Positions 1-9,873 of a stretch of DNA of 64,000 bases are shown one piece after another. The notes beneath the pieces are model-generated. The model made no database searches. It was not told the DNA's origin and worked only from the letters and a program-made list of their open reading frames with translations. Both the position numbers and the translations under genes were made by a program. Positions within the stretch are counted from its first letter, which is position 1. The number at the start of each line of letters is the position of its first letter. The stretch is from Methanobacterium_B sp963825335 (GTDB taxonomy: Archaea; Methanobacteriota; Methanobacteria; Methanobacteriales; Methanobacteriaceae), in assembly GCA_963825335.1 (NCBI GenBank), contig CAWGSP010000001.1, forward strand, positions 1,736,001-1,800,000. Reading direction: 5' to 3'.

Positions 1-2
1 CA

Positions 3-1223
3 ATAAGTATAGGAATTGGATTTTCTGATAATGGAGATGCAAAAAAAGCAGCTCAAGATGCCCAGGATATGGCAGGTAAGTCAGCTGAATTTGCTGTTGT
101 ATTTGCATCCTCCAACTACGACCCACATGAAACATATGAAAGTATCAGATCAGTTTTAAAAGATGCAAATATCATTGGTGGTACCACGGCCGGAGAATTA
201 TGCAATCTTTCGGGAAAATCGGTAACTAATTCAATATGTGTTTTAGCAATTGGTGGAAAAATCTTAAAAAGCTCGGTGGGAGTAGGAAATGAATTATCAA
301 AAGATGGTGAAAAAGCAGGAATAGAAGCCGCAACATCAGCTTACAAATCCCTGGATTTTAACCCGTATACAATGTTCGTTGGAATGATGAAAAAAAACCC
401 ACTCGATGTTGTTAAAATGAAAACATTCGCCAACATTGTGTTACCAGATGGAATGTCATCAAGTGAAGAAGATTTCCTTAGGGGTATAATACAAGTCACA
501 GGCCGAAACTACCCAATAATTGGAGGATCTACTGGGGATGATCTTAAACTAAGACAAACATGGCAATTTGCAAACGGAGTTTACACTGATTCAGGTGTTT
601 TAGGGGTTATATCTGGAGGAATAAAAATCGGCACTGCGATAGGAAACAATTACAAGCCGATAATAACTAAAGGAGCAGCTGTAACTAAATCTGACAGAAG
701 AATAGTCTATGAAATGAACAATCGACCAGCTGCAGAAGTAATGAAAGAGTTATTGGGGGTTGATGAACTGACATCTGATTGTTTTGCAGAATATCCCTTA
801 GGATTTAAAAGTCTCGACATTTCAAACGAGTATGTTATAAGAAGTATAATGAAAGAGAATCATGATAATAGCCTCACATTTTACTCTGAAGTACCGATAG
901 GTGCCTATTTTAACATAATGGAAACCAGTAAAGAAATATTAGAAGAAAAATTCCTTGAAACATTGAATAAAGCTATTGTTGATGCAGGTGATCCTAAAGA
1001 AATAGGGGCTGTAATAATCTTTAACTGCATATATAAACATATAGCTAACCAAAGATGTTCATGTAACGACTTTGATGTAATATGGAAAGTATTAAACAAG
1101 GATGTACCAATTATAGGATTTAATACTTACGGAGAACAAGGATCAACAACAGGAGGATCTATAGGACATCATAACCAGACATCATCAATACTGGTAATAG
1201 GTAACGAACTAGTATCACAGTAA
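3..1223 (+). CDS. FIST-domain sensor protein (5' end outside window)
   Basis: The reading frame is open from the first bases of the window, so the gene is cut at its 5' end; the first ATG at 69 is internal. The visible part (about 406 residues) has the FIST_N pattern (start of a G-G-S rich beta sheet, ASSNYD, GGTTAGE, GGSTGDD) followed by a FIST_C half from about residue 230 (RPAAEVMKELLG, then a GFNTYGE/GG segment near the end). FIST proteins are thought to sense small ligands, possibly amino acids, and to feed signalling pathways; they are soluble and cytoplasmic. No enzymatic motif is visible. It fits with the PAS/histidine-kinase genes nearby. Family assignment is good; ligand and partner are unknown. 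Confidence 0.85.
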   Translation: MSIGIGFSDNGDAKKAAQDAQDMAGKSAEFAVVFASSNYDPHETYESIRSVLKDANIIGGTTAGELCNLSGKSVTNSICVLAIGGKILKSSVGVGNELSKDGEKAGIEAATSAYKSLDFNPYTMFVGMMKKNPLDVVKMKTFANIVLPDGMSSSEEDFLRGIIQVTGRNYPIIGGSTGDDLKLRQTWQFANGVYTDSGVLGVISGGIKIGTAIGNNYKPIITKGAAVTKSDRRIVYEMNNRPAAEVMKELLGVDELTSDCFAEYPLGFKSLDISNEYVIRSIMKENHDNSLTFYSEVPIGAYFNIMETSKEILEEKFLETLNKAIVDAGDPKEIGAVIIFNCIYKHIANQRCSCNDFDVIWKVLNKDVPIIGFNTYGEQGSTTGGSIGHHNQTSSILVIGNELVSQ

Positions 1224-1319
1224 AACTGAATAACATGATAAAAATCCAAAAAGTTAATTTTTATATAATGCCATTAATTATCTCTTTGAAAATGCAAATA
1301 AATATGGAAGGTGAATAAA

Positions 1320-1718
1320 TTGGAATCTGATAATGAAGCTTTGAGCATCAATATGCGAACTTCAATAGTTCTTCTAGAGGTTTTTTTAGTTGCAATTATC
1401 ATTGCATTAATAATTACTGTAATAAATAGTGTTTTTGACGTTCAAATCTTGGCAATTACTCTTATTTCCCCAATAATCATTCTTAACATTGTTTTCATTT
1501 ATTATTGTAGACAACAAAAAGCTTGGAGCTATGCCGGAGCATCGATTTTAGGTGTAATAGGAGTTATTCTACGTGTTACTATAAGCACCCAACCAAATCT
1601 GGAGGTGGGTGGAGGCCTCCCAGCAGGAATCACAGTACTTTACATAGTGTTAGGTGCCATGGTAGCACTAAAAAATTATGAAGCAATGCTGGAATTAAGA
1701 GATCTTAAGATAGTATAA
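1320..1718 (+). CDS. Small membrane protein, four predicted TM helices
   Basis: About 132 residues with hydrophobic segments near residues 15-40, 45-65, 75-92 and 105-122, so it is an integral membrane protein; the layout resembles PsiE-like small membrane proteins but I cannot name a family firmly. A TTG at 1320 sits six bases after a GGAAGGTGA ribosome site, which makes it a better start than the GTG at 1311 that lies inside that site. It follows the FIST gene by about 90 bases in the same direction and could be its membrane partner, which is only inference. No catalytic motif is seen. Confidence 0.6.
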   Translation: MESDNEALSINMRTSIVLLEVFLVAIIIALIITVINSVFDVQILAITLISPIIILNIVFIYYCRQQKAWSYAGASILGVIGVILRVTISTQPNLEVGGGLPAGITVLYIVLGAMVALKNYEAMLELRDLKIV

Positions 1719-2148
1719 TTGTATTTCTTAATCATCTAATCTTCAATATTAATCGAATACAGCCAAAATACCTTTATAACTGGTTAATTTTCTAAATCAT
1801 TTTTTTTATTTATTTTAATTTTCTATAATTTCAAATTGTTAGGATTAATGATTACAAAAAAAATCAATTTCGATATGTATTTAATAATTTATTACAATTA
1901 CATGAGCTTTTTCATGATTTACAATTTAAATGTAAAAATTAATATAACATCATAAATAGATGAAGATTGAATATTTATACTAAAAAAATTATTATTACAA
2001 ATCATGAAGAACGAAATATTTGTTGAATCAAAACTTGGAAATGTTCAAATCTTACTTTACAATACTAACAAAAGGGATTTATTATTAAATTTAATTAAAA
2101 GCAATTATTCCTATTTATTGAAGCCTCATAATATTCTGGTGAATTGTT
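1719..2148. other. AT-rich intergenic region with a possible short ORF
   Basis: No convincing gene. An ATG at 2004 opens a 53-codon frame that runs into the start of the downstream kinase (stop at 2163) and is preceded by a TATA-like stretch near 1970-1980. It could be a leader peptide or a remnant of a sensory domain, but nothing in its composition proves it is translated. Confidence 0.4.
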
Positions 2149-4149
2149 ATGGTCAGAAATAATGACAAGGTTGAAATCCCTGCTAAAAAATCGAAGAAAA
2201 ACACTTCGAAACAAGCAACAAAAATAGAAGAAAAGTCAGAAACAACCGAGGACACAATAACAAATGAATTTCTATATGCTGTTGAGACACATCCAAGGCT
2301 GAATTTTACAGTGCGCTACCTTGGGGCTGTACTAGCGGCGATATTGGCATTATTGTTATATTTGGCACTAACTAAATTATTTGGCCCTGGACTACCCACA
2401 TACATATTATTTTACCCTACAATTATAATAGTAGCTATGCTAGCAGGATTAGGTCCGGGCTTACTTGCCACAATAATTTCGGTAATGTTAGCAGGAATTT
2501 TCATCATACCACCGGTTGGACAATTTGCAATCAGAACAACCATAGACGAGATAGGAGTTATACTTTTTACAGCTATTGGAATAATGATAAGTAGTGTTTC
2601 AGAACTTTATCGTAGAAACCGAAACAAAGCAGCTGCATATGATAAGGAAAAGGCTCTGCATGAAACATTACGAGAGAAAGAATTTTTAGCAAATATACTC
2701 GAACATGCATCACAGCCTTTCGCCATAGGTTTCCCTGATGGCCGATTAGGACTATTTAACTCTGCATTTCAGCAATTAACAGGCTACTCTAAAGAAGAGC
2801 TACGTAATATTGACTGGTCAACCATTCTCACACCTTCACGTTGGATGGAGATTGAAAAACAAAAATTAGGAGAGTTACATAAAACAGGTAAGCCAGTCCT
2901 CTATGAAAAGGAATATATTCGAAAAGACGGTTCAGTTGTGCCAATCGAACTACTTGTAAATGAAACTTTAGATGATGAGGGAAAACTAGAATACTATTAT
3001 TCATTTATCACTGATATAACTGATCGTAAACAGATTGAAGAAACTTTAAAGAAGAGTGAACGAAGTCTTGTTGAAGCTCAACACTTAGCCCATATGGGGA
3101 GCTGGGAATGGAATCTCAAAAATGATGATATAAGCTGGTCTAATGAATTATATTCAATATATGGAGTAGATCCAAATACCTACATCCCGACTATGAGTTC
3201 ATTTGCTCATTTTGTATATCCGGATGATGAGAAATATGTAAATCAACACTTCGATCAATTACTATCTGGAGATAAATCCCATGACTTTGATTTTCGAATA
3301 GTATTAGATGATGGTTCAATACGAGTTTTAAATACATTAGCCGAAGTTGCAGAATTTGATAAAAATGGAAAACCAACTATTATTATGGGAATTAATCATG
3401 ATATAACCGAGCGAAAAGAGATAGAATTAAAATTGAATGAAAATATAAAAAAATTGGCTCAATCCAATAAAGAGCTGGAACAATTTGCATATATTACTTC
3501 ACATGATCTGCGTGAACCATTAAGGATGATTACCAGTTTTTTACAGTTATTAGAGCGACGATACAAGGATCAGTTGGATCGAGATGCAAATGAATATATA
3601 ATGTTTGCAGTAGATGGTGCTAAAAGATTGGATACCATGACCAACGATCTGTTACAATATTCAAGAATCACCAGTCAAAAACAAAAAACATTACCAGTAA
3701 ATTTTGAAAATGTCTTAAAAGAAGCTTTATTAAACTTGAAAGTACCAATAGAAGAAACCAATGCACACATCACTCATGATCCATTACCTACAATCCGAGG
3801 GGATGAACAATTAAAGGTTCAACTATTCCAAAATCTCATAGGAAACGCCATTAAATACCGCAGCGAAAAAACTCCTGAAATACATATATCTGCTAGCAAA
3901 GAAAAAAATCAATATCTTTTCAGTATAAAAGACAATGGAATTGGAATGTCCCCAGATCACTTGAAACGAATATTTACCATATTCAAACGACTTCACACTC
4001 ACGAAGAATATGAAGGAACAGGAATAGGGCTTGCAATAGCACAAAAAATTGTGCACCAACAAGGCGGACAAATATGGGTTGAATCAGAACTGGGAAAAGG
4101 TTCAACATTCTATTTTACTATCCCTACCAACTACCAACCATTGAATTAA
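2149..4149 (+). CDS. Membrane PAS-PAS histidine kinase
   Basis: 666 residues. A Lys-rich cytoplasmic N-terminus is followed by a KdpD-like four-helix membrane block (DUF4118, about residues 55-150), a PAS domain (about 175-300), a PAS_3-type domain (about 310-425), a dimerisation/phosphoacceptor domain with the H-box SHDLREPL (His near 452), and a HATPase domain with N-box QNLIGNAIKYR, G1 DNGIGM, F-box IFKRLH and G2 EGTGIGLAIA. All catalytic boxes are intact, so an active membrane sensor kinase is expected. A GGTGA site lies six bases before the ATG. No response-regulator gene is adjacent, as is usual for Methanobacterium kinases, so the partner is unknown. A T-run at 4156-4165 may end the transcript. 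Confidence 0.92.
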   Translation: MVRNNDKVEIPAKKSKKNTSKQATKIEEKSETTEDTITNEFLYAVETHPRLNFTVRYLGAVLAAILALLLYLALTKLFGPGLPTYILFYPTIIIVAMLAGLGPGLLATIISVMLAGIFIIPPVGQFAIRTTIDEIGVILFTAIGIMISSVSELYRRNRNKAAAYDKEKALHETLREKEFLANILEHASQPFAIGFPDGRLGLFNSAFQQLTGYSKEELRNIDWSTILTPSRWMEIEKQKLGELHKTGKPVLYEKEYIRKDGSVVPIELLVNETLDDEGKLEYYYSFITDITDRKQIEETLKKSERSLVEAQHLAHMGSWEWNLKNDDISWSNELYSIYGVDPNTYIPTMSSFAHFVYPDDEKYVNQHFDQLLSGDKSHDFDFRIVLDDGSIRVLNTLAEVAEFDKNGKPTIIMGINHDITERKEIELKLNENIKKLAQSNKELEQFAYITSHDLREPLRMITSFLQLLERRYKDQLDRDANEYIMFAVDGAKRLDTMTNDLLQYSRITSQKQKTLPVNFENVLKEALLNLKVPIEETNAHITHDPLPTIRGDEQLKVQLFQNLIGNAIKYRSEKTPEIHISASKEKNQYLFSIKDNGIGMSPDHLKRIFTIFKRLHTHEEYEGTGIGLAIAQKIVHQQGGQIWVESELGKGSTFYFTIPTNYQPLN

Positions 4150-4417
4150 TGATAAATTTTTTTTAGGGTTCATGTTTACTAAAGACGTGTTTGCTCCTGC
4201 TTGTTCTATAAAAATAAGATCGTTGCGATTTTGAGTGCAGCAATTAAATTTTGATATTTTCCTTACTTTTAAATATTTTCAATAATTCTATTTCGTTAGT
4301 TCTGATGCGAAGCTATTTGTTAATAAATAAAAAGATTTGATAAGACTCATTTATTATTAGATATTTTTAATTAATTATACAGAAATTACGGTCATATTAA
4401 ACCTAAATCACTGCTAT

Positions 4418-4522
4418 CTATGCATTTGTTGAACCAGTTTGAATATAATATGTTGGATGTATAAACATTCCTGGTACATTTGATGGTATTTCAAGCATTA
4501 CAATTCCATCTGCTTTTTTCAT
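4418..4522 (-). pseudogene. Truncated MBL-fold hydrolase (N-terminal remnant)
   Basis: On the minus strand an ATG behind a strong GGAGGGG site encodes only 34 residues before a stop. They match the N-terminus of the intact MBL hydrolase that starts at 10736, sharing the pattern MLEI-x-SNVPGMFI-x-PT. The metal-binding HxHxDH region is absent, so this is a relic of a second copy that kept its ribosome site. The bases downstream of the stop show no continuation that I could follow. Confidence 0.75.
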
Positions 4523-4631
4523 TAAACCCCTCCAAATTGTTGATATTTACAATCTAATTATTCAAATTAATATTTTGTTTTCTGTGAATTATTAAATTTA
4601 TTAAGACTCATGATTTTATTTTATATGCGGA

Positions 4632-5257
4632 TTAAAGTAGTTTCATCCTGTCTTCCGGGACTCCGAGTGATTTAACAATGATAATTTCTAAGGCCTTTAT
4701 TTTTCTGTAATATTCATCCTTATCCTGTGATGATATTATATTTTCAACAAGATTTTCAAATTATATATTTAAATATTCTATGGTTTCTTTCGGATATTCT
4801 ATTTCAAATAACCCTTCTTTCATTCATTGTTCAAATATTTGGGAGAATAATGGTATTACGATTCACAAGATCGTTTAGTAAACTCTCGTTGCAATGCTGC
4901 ATTGTTGTAATTTTGAAAAAAAATCAATCACAGTATTTTTATTGTCATAAGAATTAATTAAATGATTTAAGGATGGTTTTTATTTTTTTGAGAGCATTTT
5001 TGTTGGGATCATCTGCAATGTTGTTTAGATACTGCACACTATTTTCTAAACGATTACAAATTACTGCTTTCATAAGCTTATTTTTGGATTGGAAGTAGTA
5101 GAATAATGATGCATGTGAAAGGCCAATTTTATTGGTGATATCACTTAACCGATGTTTGATCTAATCCTTTTTCTCGAAATAATTTGTCTGCAATAACAAT
5201 GAATTCTTGTCTTCTTACTTCAGGTTTTTTAGATTTCCTTCCCTAATGAACCGTCAT
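4632..5257 (-). pseudogene. Decayed TetR-family regulator
   Basis: Minus-strand translation in shifting frames recovers a TetR protein: an N-terminal segment with RRQEFIVIADKLFREKGLDQ, a frameshift at the position of the turn, then the typical recognition helix text HASLFYYFQSKNKL, and a C-terminal part ending in VPEDRMKLL. There is a stop a few codons after the ATG, at least one frameshift inside the helix-turn-helix, and further stops in the ligand domain, so it cannot make a working repressor. It begins seven bases after the stop of the MBL hydrolase at 5264-5908, so the two once formed an operon. Confidence 0.85.
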
Positions 5258-5263
5258 AATATC

Positions 5264-5908
5264 TTAATTTCCTTTGATACTACTTGATAACTGTTTCCAT
5301 TCATCAGTTATTTCTAAAGGTTCCCCATGAGCTGGGCAAACCCATTTAAAAGAGTATTTGCTCATTTTAAGTATGGATTTGTCAACTGATTTTTCATCAG
5401 AATTTATCATTTTAGGTTGTTTTTTTAGTACTCCATTTACATTTCGCACAAGATCACCTGCAAATAAAATATCTTTATAAATGAATGATACATGTCCCGG
5501 GGTGTGGCCTGGTGTTGATATTATTTCTACATTGTCTATTTTAGGATCATCATAAGATTTTACTTTTTCAGGTTTTTTCACCCTCAATATTAATGTTGCT
5601 ATCTTTTTAATTCCAGGACGGCCTTTATCACCTAAAATGTATGGAATATCTTCTTTTGACGCCCAGAGAGTGGCTTCTGTTTCTTTTTGAAGTTGTGTGG
5701 CATTTCCTATGTGATCAACGTCATGGTGTGTTAATAGGATATGTTTTATATCTTTTGGGTCGATATTTAAGGATTTGATTTCATTTAAAATATTCTTAAC
5801 TTTCCCCGGCCGCCCTGTGTCTATTAAAATTGTTTCTTTATCGTTAATTAAATATGCATAGCTGCCTTTTGTTGATTCTAAAGAATATACGTCCTGTTCT
5901 ATTTTCAT
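5264..5908 (-). CDS. MBL-fold metallo-hydrolase
   Basis: 214 residues with the metallo-beta-lactamase signatures in order: THHDVDHIG near residue 60-68, STPGHTPGH near 132-140, the bridging Asp in FAGD near 150, and a final His in CPAHGEP near 195. These give a two-metal hydrolase site; family members act as thioesterases, lactonases or glyoxalase II-like enzymes, and the substrate is not evident here. It is probably cytoplasmic, with no signal peptide. The TetR pseudogene lies directly downstream and a palindromic operator lies just upstream, so it was probably controlled by that regulator. Its sequence differs from the other MBL hydrolase at 10736. Confidence 0.9.
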   Translation of the reverse strand: MKIEQDVYSLESTKGSYAYLINDKETILIDTGRPGKVKNILNEIKSLNIDPKDIKHILLTHHDVDHIGNATQLQKETEATLWASKEDIPYILGDKGRPGIKKIATLILRVKKPEKVKSYDDPKIDNVEIISTPGHTPGHVSFIYKDILFAGDLVRNVNGVLKKQPKMINSDEKSVDKSILKMSKYSFKWVCPAHGEPLEITDEWKQLSSSIKGN

Positions 5909-5929
5909 AATTTTTTACCCCATATTTTT

Positions 5930-5944
5930 GACTGACTATCAGTC
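5930..5944. promoter_or_regulatory. Palindromic operator GACTGA-CTA-TCAGTC
   Basis: A perfect 6-bp inverted repeat with a 3-bp spacer lies 22 bases upstream of the MBL hydrolase start. On the minus strand a TATA-like TTTATAAA at about 5954-5962 places transcription initiation near 5935, inside the palindrome. This geometry fits a repressor that blocks initiation; the TetR pseudogene in the same operon is the natural candidate. Confidence 0.7.
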
Positions 5945-6389
5945 GCTAAATTATGTTTATAAATATTTAAATATTACGTTAAAAACAACATTCAAATCGT
6001 AAACACTTATCTGTCAGTTAAAATAGGTTTTTTTTTTAAGGTTAATTGATCATGGAAGTTGGAGCTTGTATTATTTTATAATAATCAGATTAGGCTATCT
6101 CTGCCCTTTAGTGGCGTTAATTGAGACCCGAAAGGAGATGCAAAAACATAGCCATGAATTTATAATTGTTCAAATTGTTAAAGCCAATGGTTTGAATTAA
6201 CAGAGGAAAATAAGCTCCATCTTAAGGATCATACAATTAAATAAATACCCTATCGTATGGTTTATGATAAAAGCCAGTAAAATTATAGATGTAGCTAGAA
6301 TGTATAAAATAAATGAACAATAAAAAAATATTATTCGAGAATTTGAATTTTATGTCATTCAAATAAATAATGATATTTTATGGATACGA
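5945..6389. other. Intergenic region, no supported gene
   Basis: Contains the promoter of the MBL hydrolase at its left end and then AT-rich sequence. A plus-strand frame from the ATG at 6138 stays open for about 60 codons with one internal stop but has no homology I recognise and no spaced ribosome site. Confidence 0.5.
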
Positions 6390-7076
6390 TCATAAATTAC
6401 TATTCAATAATTCTTTTATCTTGTTATTTTGTGATTTTAATTTTTCCAATTGATTTTCTAATTTTTTAATATCATCTAATCCGTTTTTCAACTCTTGAAA
6501 ATTTAATAGGCGTTCTAACAATGTTATAAATTCTTCTGTGTATCTGAATAAATTTTTATCATATATCTCTATTTCAGACGAAAAATAACTCGTATTAACA
6601 TTATTAATTCTAAAATTCTCTCTGCTCTTTATATTTTCATTTATATCGGTCACTTTAAAGTAAAGTACTGCTAACAAACTCAATAAATTATTTTTAAATA
6701 AGCTATCGGGAGTGTTAAATTTTAGTAAATCCCAAACTTCGGTTCTTAATGGTTTTAATGGTTCTAAATGTTGTTTTTGATGAATAACTTCTAAGTCGTG
6801 TAAAACTAGTTCTGAATTAGTTTTCAATGATATAAGATTAATACATACTTCTAGTCCCAGGTTTAAATAAAAGGATTTTTCTTTTTTCTGTGAATTGTAA
6901 CCGTCCCAGATGATAATAAAAAATATAGTTAGAATAGGTGTGAATATGAAGCCCAATGTAGTAATAGGATATTTATCATAATTCAAAATAATCATGATGA
7001 TTATTAATGCTATTATCGCTAGTATCGTATAGTTTATAGGTGGATATTTTATATATTTACCCGGTCCACTTTTCAA
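6390..7076 (-). CDS. Membrane-anchored coiled-coil protein, unknown function
   Basis: 228 residues. Two hydrophobic helices lie near residues 16-34 and 41-58, followed by a WDGYN turn and a long soluble part; the last 40 residues are a Lys/Glu/Leu-rich coiled coil. The start is a TTG about ten bases after AAGGGG. I do not recognise the family. It stands alone between two long AT-rich stretches, which suggests an accessory or species-specific gene. No catalytic motif is visible. Confidence 0.6.
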   Translation of the reverse strand: MKSGPGKYIKYPPINYTILAIIALIIIMIILNYDKYPITTLGFIFTPILTIFFIIIWDGYNSQKKEKSFYLNLGLEVCINLISLKTNSELVLHDLEVIHQKQHLEPLKPLRTEVWDLLKFNTPDSLFKNNLLSLLAVLYFKVTDINENIKSRENFRINNVNTSYFSSEIEIYDKNLFRYTEEFITLLERLLNFQELKNGLDDIKKLENQLEKLKSQNNKIKELLNSNL

Positions 7077-8565
7077 AAAACAACAACCCCTTTAAAATTA
7101 ATATATATTTAAGTCACGATAACTTTAGAATCTTTTGAGATACTTATGTTTAAAGATAACAAGTTTGAATTTTCACAACTCGCCTGAGAATATTATTTTA
7201 TATATTTATTCTGTTTAATCTGAAACTTAATATTTAGTATTTTTCTTTCTGAGTTGGATATAGATATTTCCCAAATGATATTAAACCCATCCATAAAATA
7301 ACCCTTATTCTTTTTACTCATCATTATTCATATAAAAATAAAAAATATATCTGCCTGAACACTTAACAAATTCTGAATGTAATTGATATGTTCTGTAAGT
7401 TTAACAATTATTTAATAAAATTATTATAAAGAATTCAATAATTCATATATAAATTCTTAAAAAATTTTATATTCTTTAATCATATTTTTACAAAAAAAAT
7501 TATTATCAATAATTAATTTTGTACCGATTTTGTAAATCTGAGAATAAGTCCAAAATAAATAATAACATCTATACCAAACATAACGAATAAACCTAGTTTG
7601 AAGATTTTTTTTAAACTATATACATTTAAGATTTAAAATATCTGAATTGTTTTTGATAAATATCCTTCTAGCCTTCACATCGATTACTATGCCTTACATA
7701 GCTATATCAACTTAGTTATTAAGAACAATTAGAGTTTGATCATCTTACCTACTACATTGCTGGTCCCACAACAAGTAGGGATACACACTCTCTGCTTATC
7801 ATTTATATTATACATCTAATTAACTCATAATGGCTAGTTCACATTTATTGATCTACATTCAATTTTTATAGACTTGACAAATTCTTATTTTGATTAAGTT
7901 GAGATGAGACATAGTAATACTAAATTTTGATGATATATAAAATTTCTAATTAAAGCCATAAATTTACTTAAAATTTGATTTTATAGTTTAAAACTCACTT
8001 TTTTTTCTCTAATATATAATTATATCAGGTTTATATCTAAAATAATTAATTTACACCATTTTTAAATAAAGTTACATCAAATTTTACTTCGTTAAACGAA
8101 ACTATAACGAAGTTAAAAATTGTATCGACCATATGACTATGGCAGAAGAACTATGATGAAGTAAAATGATTCAGTTCTGACAATTTTACAAACTTTATTT
8201 ATCCTCATATTCAGAACAACAAAATTATAATCATTAATAACAATAAAACAAGTAAATAAAAACTAAAAATATTACATAATATTCAGGTTTAAAATAATTA
8301 AATATTTCAACCAATATCAATTCACAATCCTATTTGCCATATCAACTGAGATTCCAAAATTTTCACTCTAGTATGAATCTATGACTGATCCCATTAACTT
8401 GATCGATTCACTAACAGTTAAATCATATTCAGTAAAAAAAAACAAAATGCATTTTAATAAACCCCTCAAAAAAAATTAACATAACAAAAAAAACCTCGTC
8501 AAAACATTTTAACAATCTAAATATTTATGGGCTAAAATATTAATACAAATTAGGAGAGAACTAAA
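7077..8565. other. 1.5-kb AT-rich region with remnants and palindromes
   Basis: No gene of normal length on either strand. On the minus strand, about 7526-7620 reads as a short membrane-helix peptide (KIFKLGLFVMFGID then a hydrophobic run ending in a stop), and about 8315-8440 reads as broken peptide fragments; both look like relics. A hairpin lies at 8086-8113. Nothing proves a transcript here. Confidence 0.6.
8086..8113. repeat. Perfect 9-bp inverted repeat (hairpin)
   Basis: ACTTCGTTA at 8086-8094 pairs perfectly with TAACGAAGT at 8105-8113 across a 10-base loop. A further copy of the outer arm, GAAGTAAAA at 8158-8166, is complementary to TTTTACTTC at 8082-8090, so alternative foldings are possible. 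The role is unknown; it lies 450 bases upstream of the DUF815 ATPase gene. Confidence 0.6.
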
Positions 8566-9873
8566 ATGTATCATTTGACATCTAAATTACTGATTTACAG
8601 AAACATCGATAAAAATAGCATCTTGTTTAGATTATCCAATATCTGCAAAGAGTTTGAGGCAGATACTTATGTAAAAGAAGATTTGATTACAGATATTTAT
8701 ATCGAAATCAATCGTCTGCTCGAAATTTCAACGCATTTTGGCTTTGACAAAAATCTATGGCACAATTATTTAGCTTTTATTTTGGCCATGACTGAAAACC
8801 CCTTTACACTTGTTTCAGAAAAAGTAGGATCCAATGAAGGAACTGTAAATAAATTTGCAAAAAACGATTTCCGCATATTTAAACAATTATTTGACTATAA
8901 CTTTACCAAAATGGAAAATGAACTGGACATAGATTGTTTTACAATTGTCACAAATTATAAGGCTGTTGTGAAAAGTGAACAGATTTTCAACAAGGGCGTG
9001 AGCGAAAAAGTTCAGAAACTCAGTCATGCTATTGAACAGGCTGAAGATGACACAGAACTGTATCGGATCATTACAGGTTTCTATAAAGCATTTGGTGTTG
9101 GAAAATTGGGACTGAATAAAGCTTTCCGTATTTCAACTGATGATAAATCCAGAATCCTCTGCCCAATCACAACAACTAGTGATGTACAGCTTGAAGATCT
9201 GGTTGGTTATGAATCTCAAAAAGAAGAACTGTTACAGAATACAAAAGCGTTTGTTAAGGGATACAGGGCAAACAATGTTCTTCTATACGGTGATGCAGGC
9301 ACCGGCAAATCCGCAAGCATCAAGGCAATCTTAAATCAATATTACAGTCATGGTCTACGTATGATCGAGGTCTATAAACATGAATTCAAGGAACTGCCAA
9401 AGATCATTGCAACGATAAAAAATAGAAATTATCGCTTTATAATTTATATGGATGATTTATCCTTCGAGGAGTTCGAAACCGATTACAAATATTTGAAAGC
9501 AGTTATGGAAGGTGGTTTGGAGACAAAACCTGAAAATGTCCTGATCTATGCAACATCTAACAGGCGCCACTTGATTCGTGAAACATGGAGCGATCGTTCA
9601 GATATGTCGCAGGATGAACTACATCGTTCGGATACAATAGAGGAAAAATTATCCCTTGCTGAGCGATTTGGTGTTACCATAGGTTATTTCAAGCCCCTAA
9701 GGGAAGAATATTTCAACATTGTCACAACTCTTGCAAGGCGACACCCCGAAATTAAACTCACAGAAGAAGAGCTGAGATCGGAAGCAAGTAAATGGGAAAT
9801 GCGACACGGTGGAATGTCAGGACGAACAGCACAGCAGTTCATCGATTCTTTACTTGGAGCCGTTGATCTGTAG
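8566..9873 (+). CDS. DUF815-family AAA+ ATPase
   Basis: 435 residues. The N-terminal 200 residues are helical and unassigned; from about residue 205 the protein carries the DUF815 ATPase core: LVGYESQKEELLQNT, Walker A GDAGTGKSAS, Walker B-like FIIYMDDLSFEE, sensor region YATSNRRHLI, and a C-terminal lid segment with GRTAQQFID. It is a cytoplasmic P-loop ATPase related to AAA+ helicase-loader and protease-like ATPases; its substrate is unknown. DUF815 proteins are mostly bacterial, so acquisition by transfer is plausible. The start follows an AGGAGAG site. It lies alone between long AT-rich spacers, and it is not a Cdc6/Orc1 initiator: there is no winged-helix domain. Confidence 0.88.
   Translation: MYHLTSKLLIYRNIDKNSILFRLSNICKEFEADTYVKEDLITDIYIEINRLLEISTHFGFDKNLWHNYLAFILAMTENPFTLVSEKVGSNEGTVNKFAKNDFRIFKQLFDYNFTKMENELDIDCFTIVTNYKAVVKSEQIFNKGVSEKVQKLSHAIEQAEDDTELYRIITGFYKAFGVGKLGLNKAFRISTDDKSRILCPITTTSDVQLEDLVGYESQKEELLQNTKAFVKGYRANNVLLYGDAGTGKSASIKAILNQYYSHGLRMIEVYKHEFKELPKIIATIKNRNYRFIIYMDDLSFEEFETDYKYLKAVMEGGLETKPENVLIYATSNRRHLIRETWSDRSDMSQDELHRSDTIEEKLSLAERFGVTIGYFKPLREEYFNIVTTLARRHPEIKLTEEELRSEASKWEMRHGGMSGRTAQQFIDSLLGAVDL

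Noticed and set aside
4727..4957. A 76-codon plus-strand frame
   Set aside because: It is antisense to the TetR pseudogene, whose relics explain the region.
6138..6325. A plus-strand frame of about 60 codons with one stop
   Set aside because: No ribosome site at proper spacing and no recognisable sequence; chance is likely in AT-rich DNA.
7526..7620. Small membrane protein gene on the minus strand
   Set aside because: Only about 30 codons without a start or ribosome site; kept as a possible relic in the region note.
8566..9873. Cdc6/Orc1 replication initiator and nearby origin
   Set aside because: The ATPase motifs match DUF815, there is no winged-helix domain, and the upstream palindrome does not resemble the origin boxes I know for this group.
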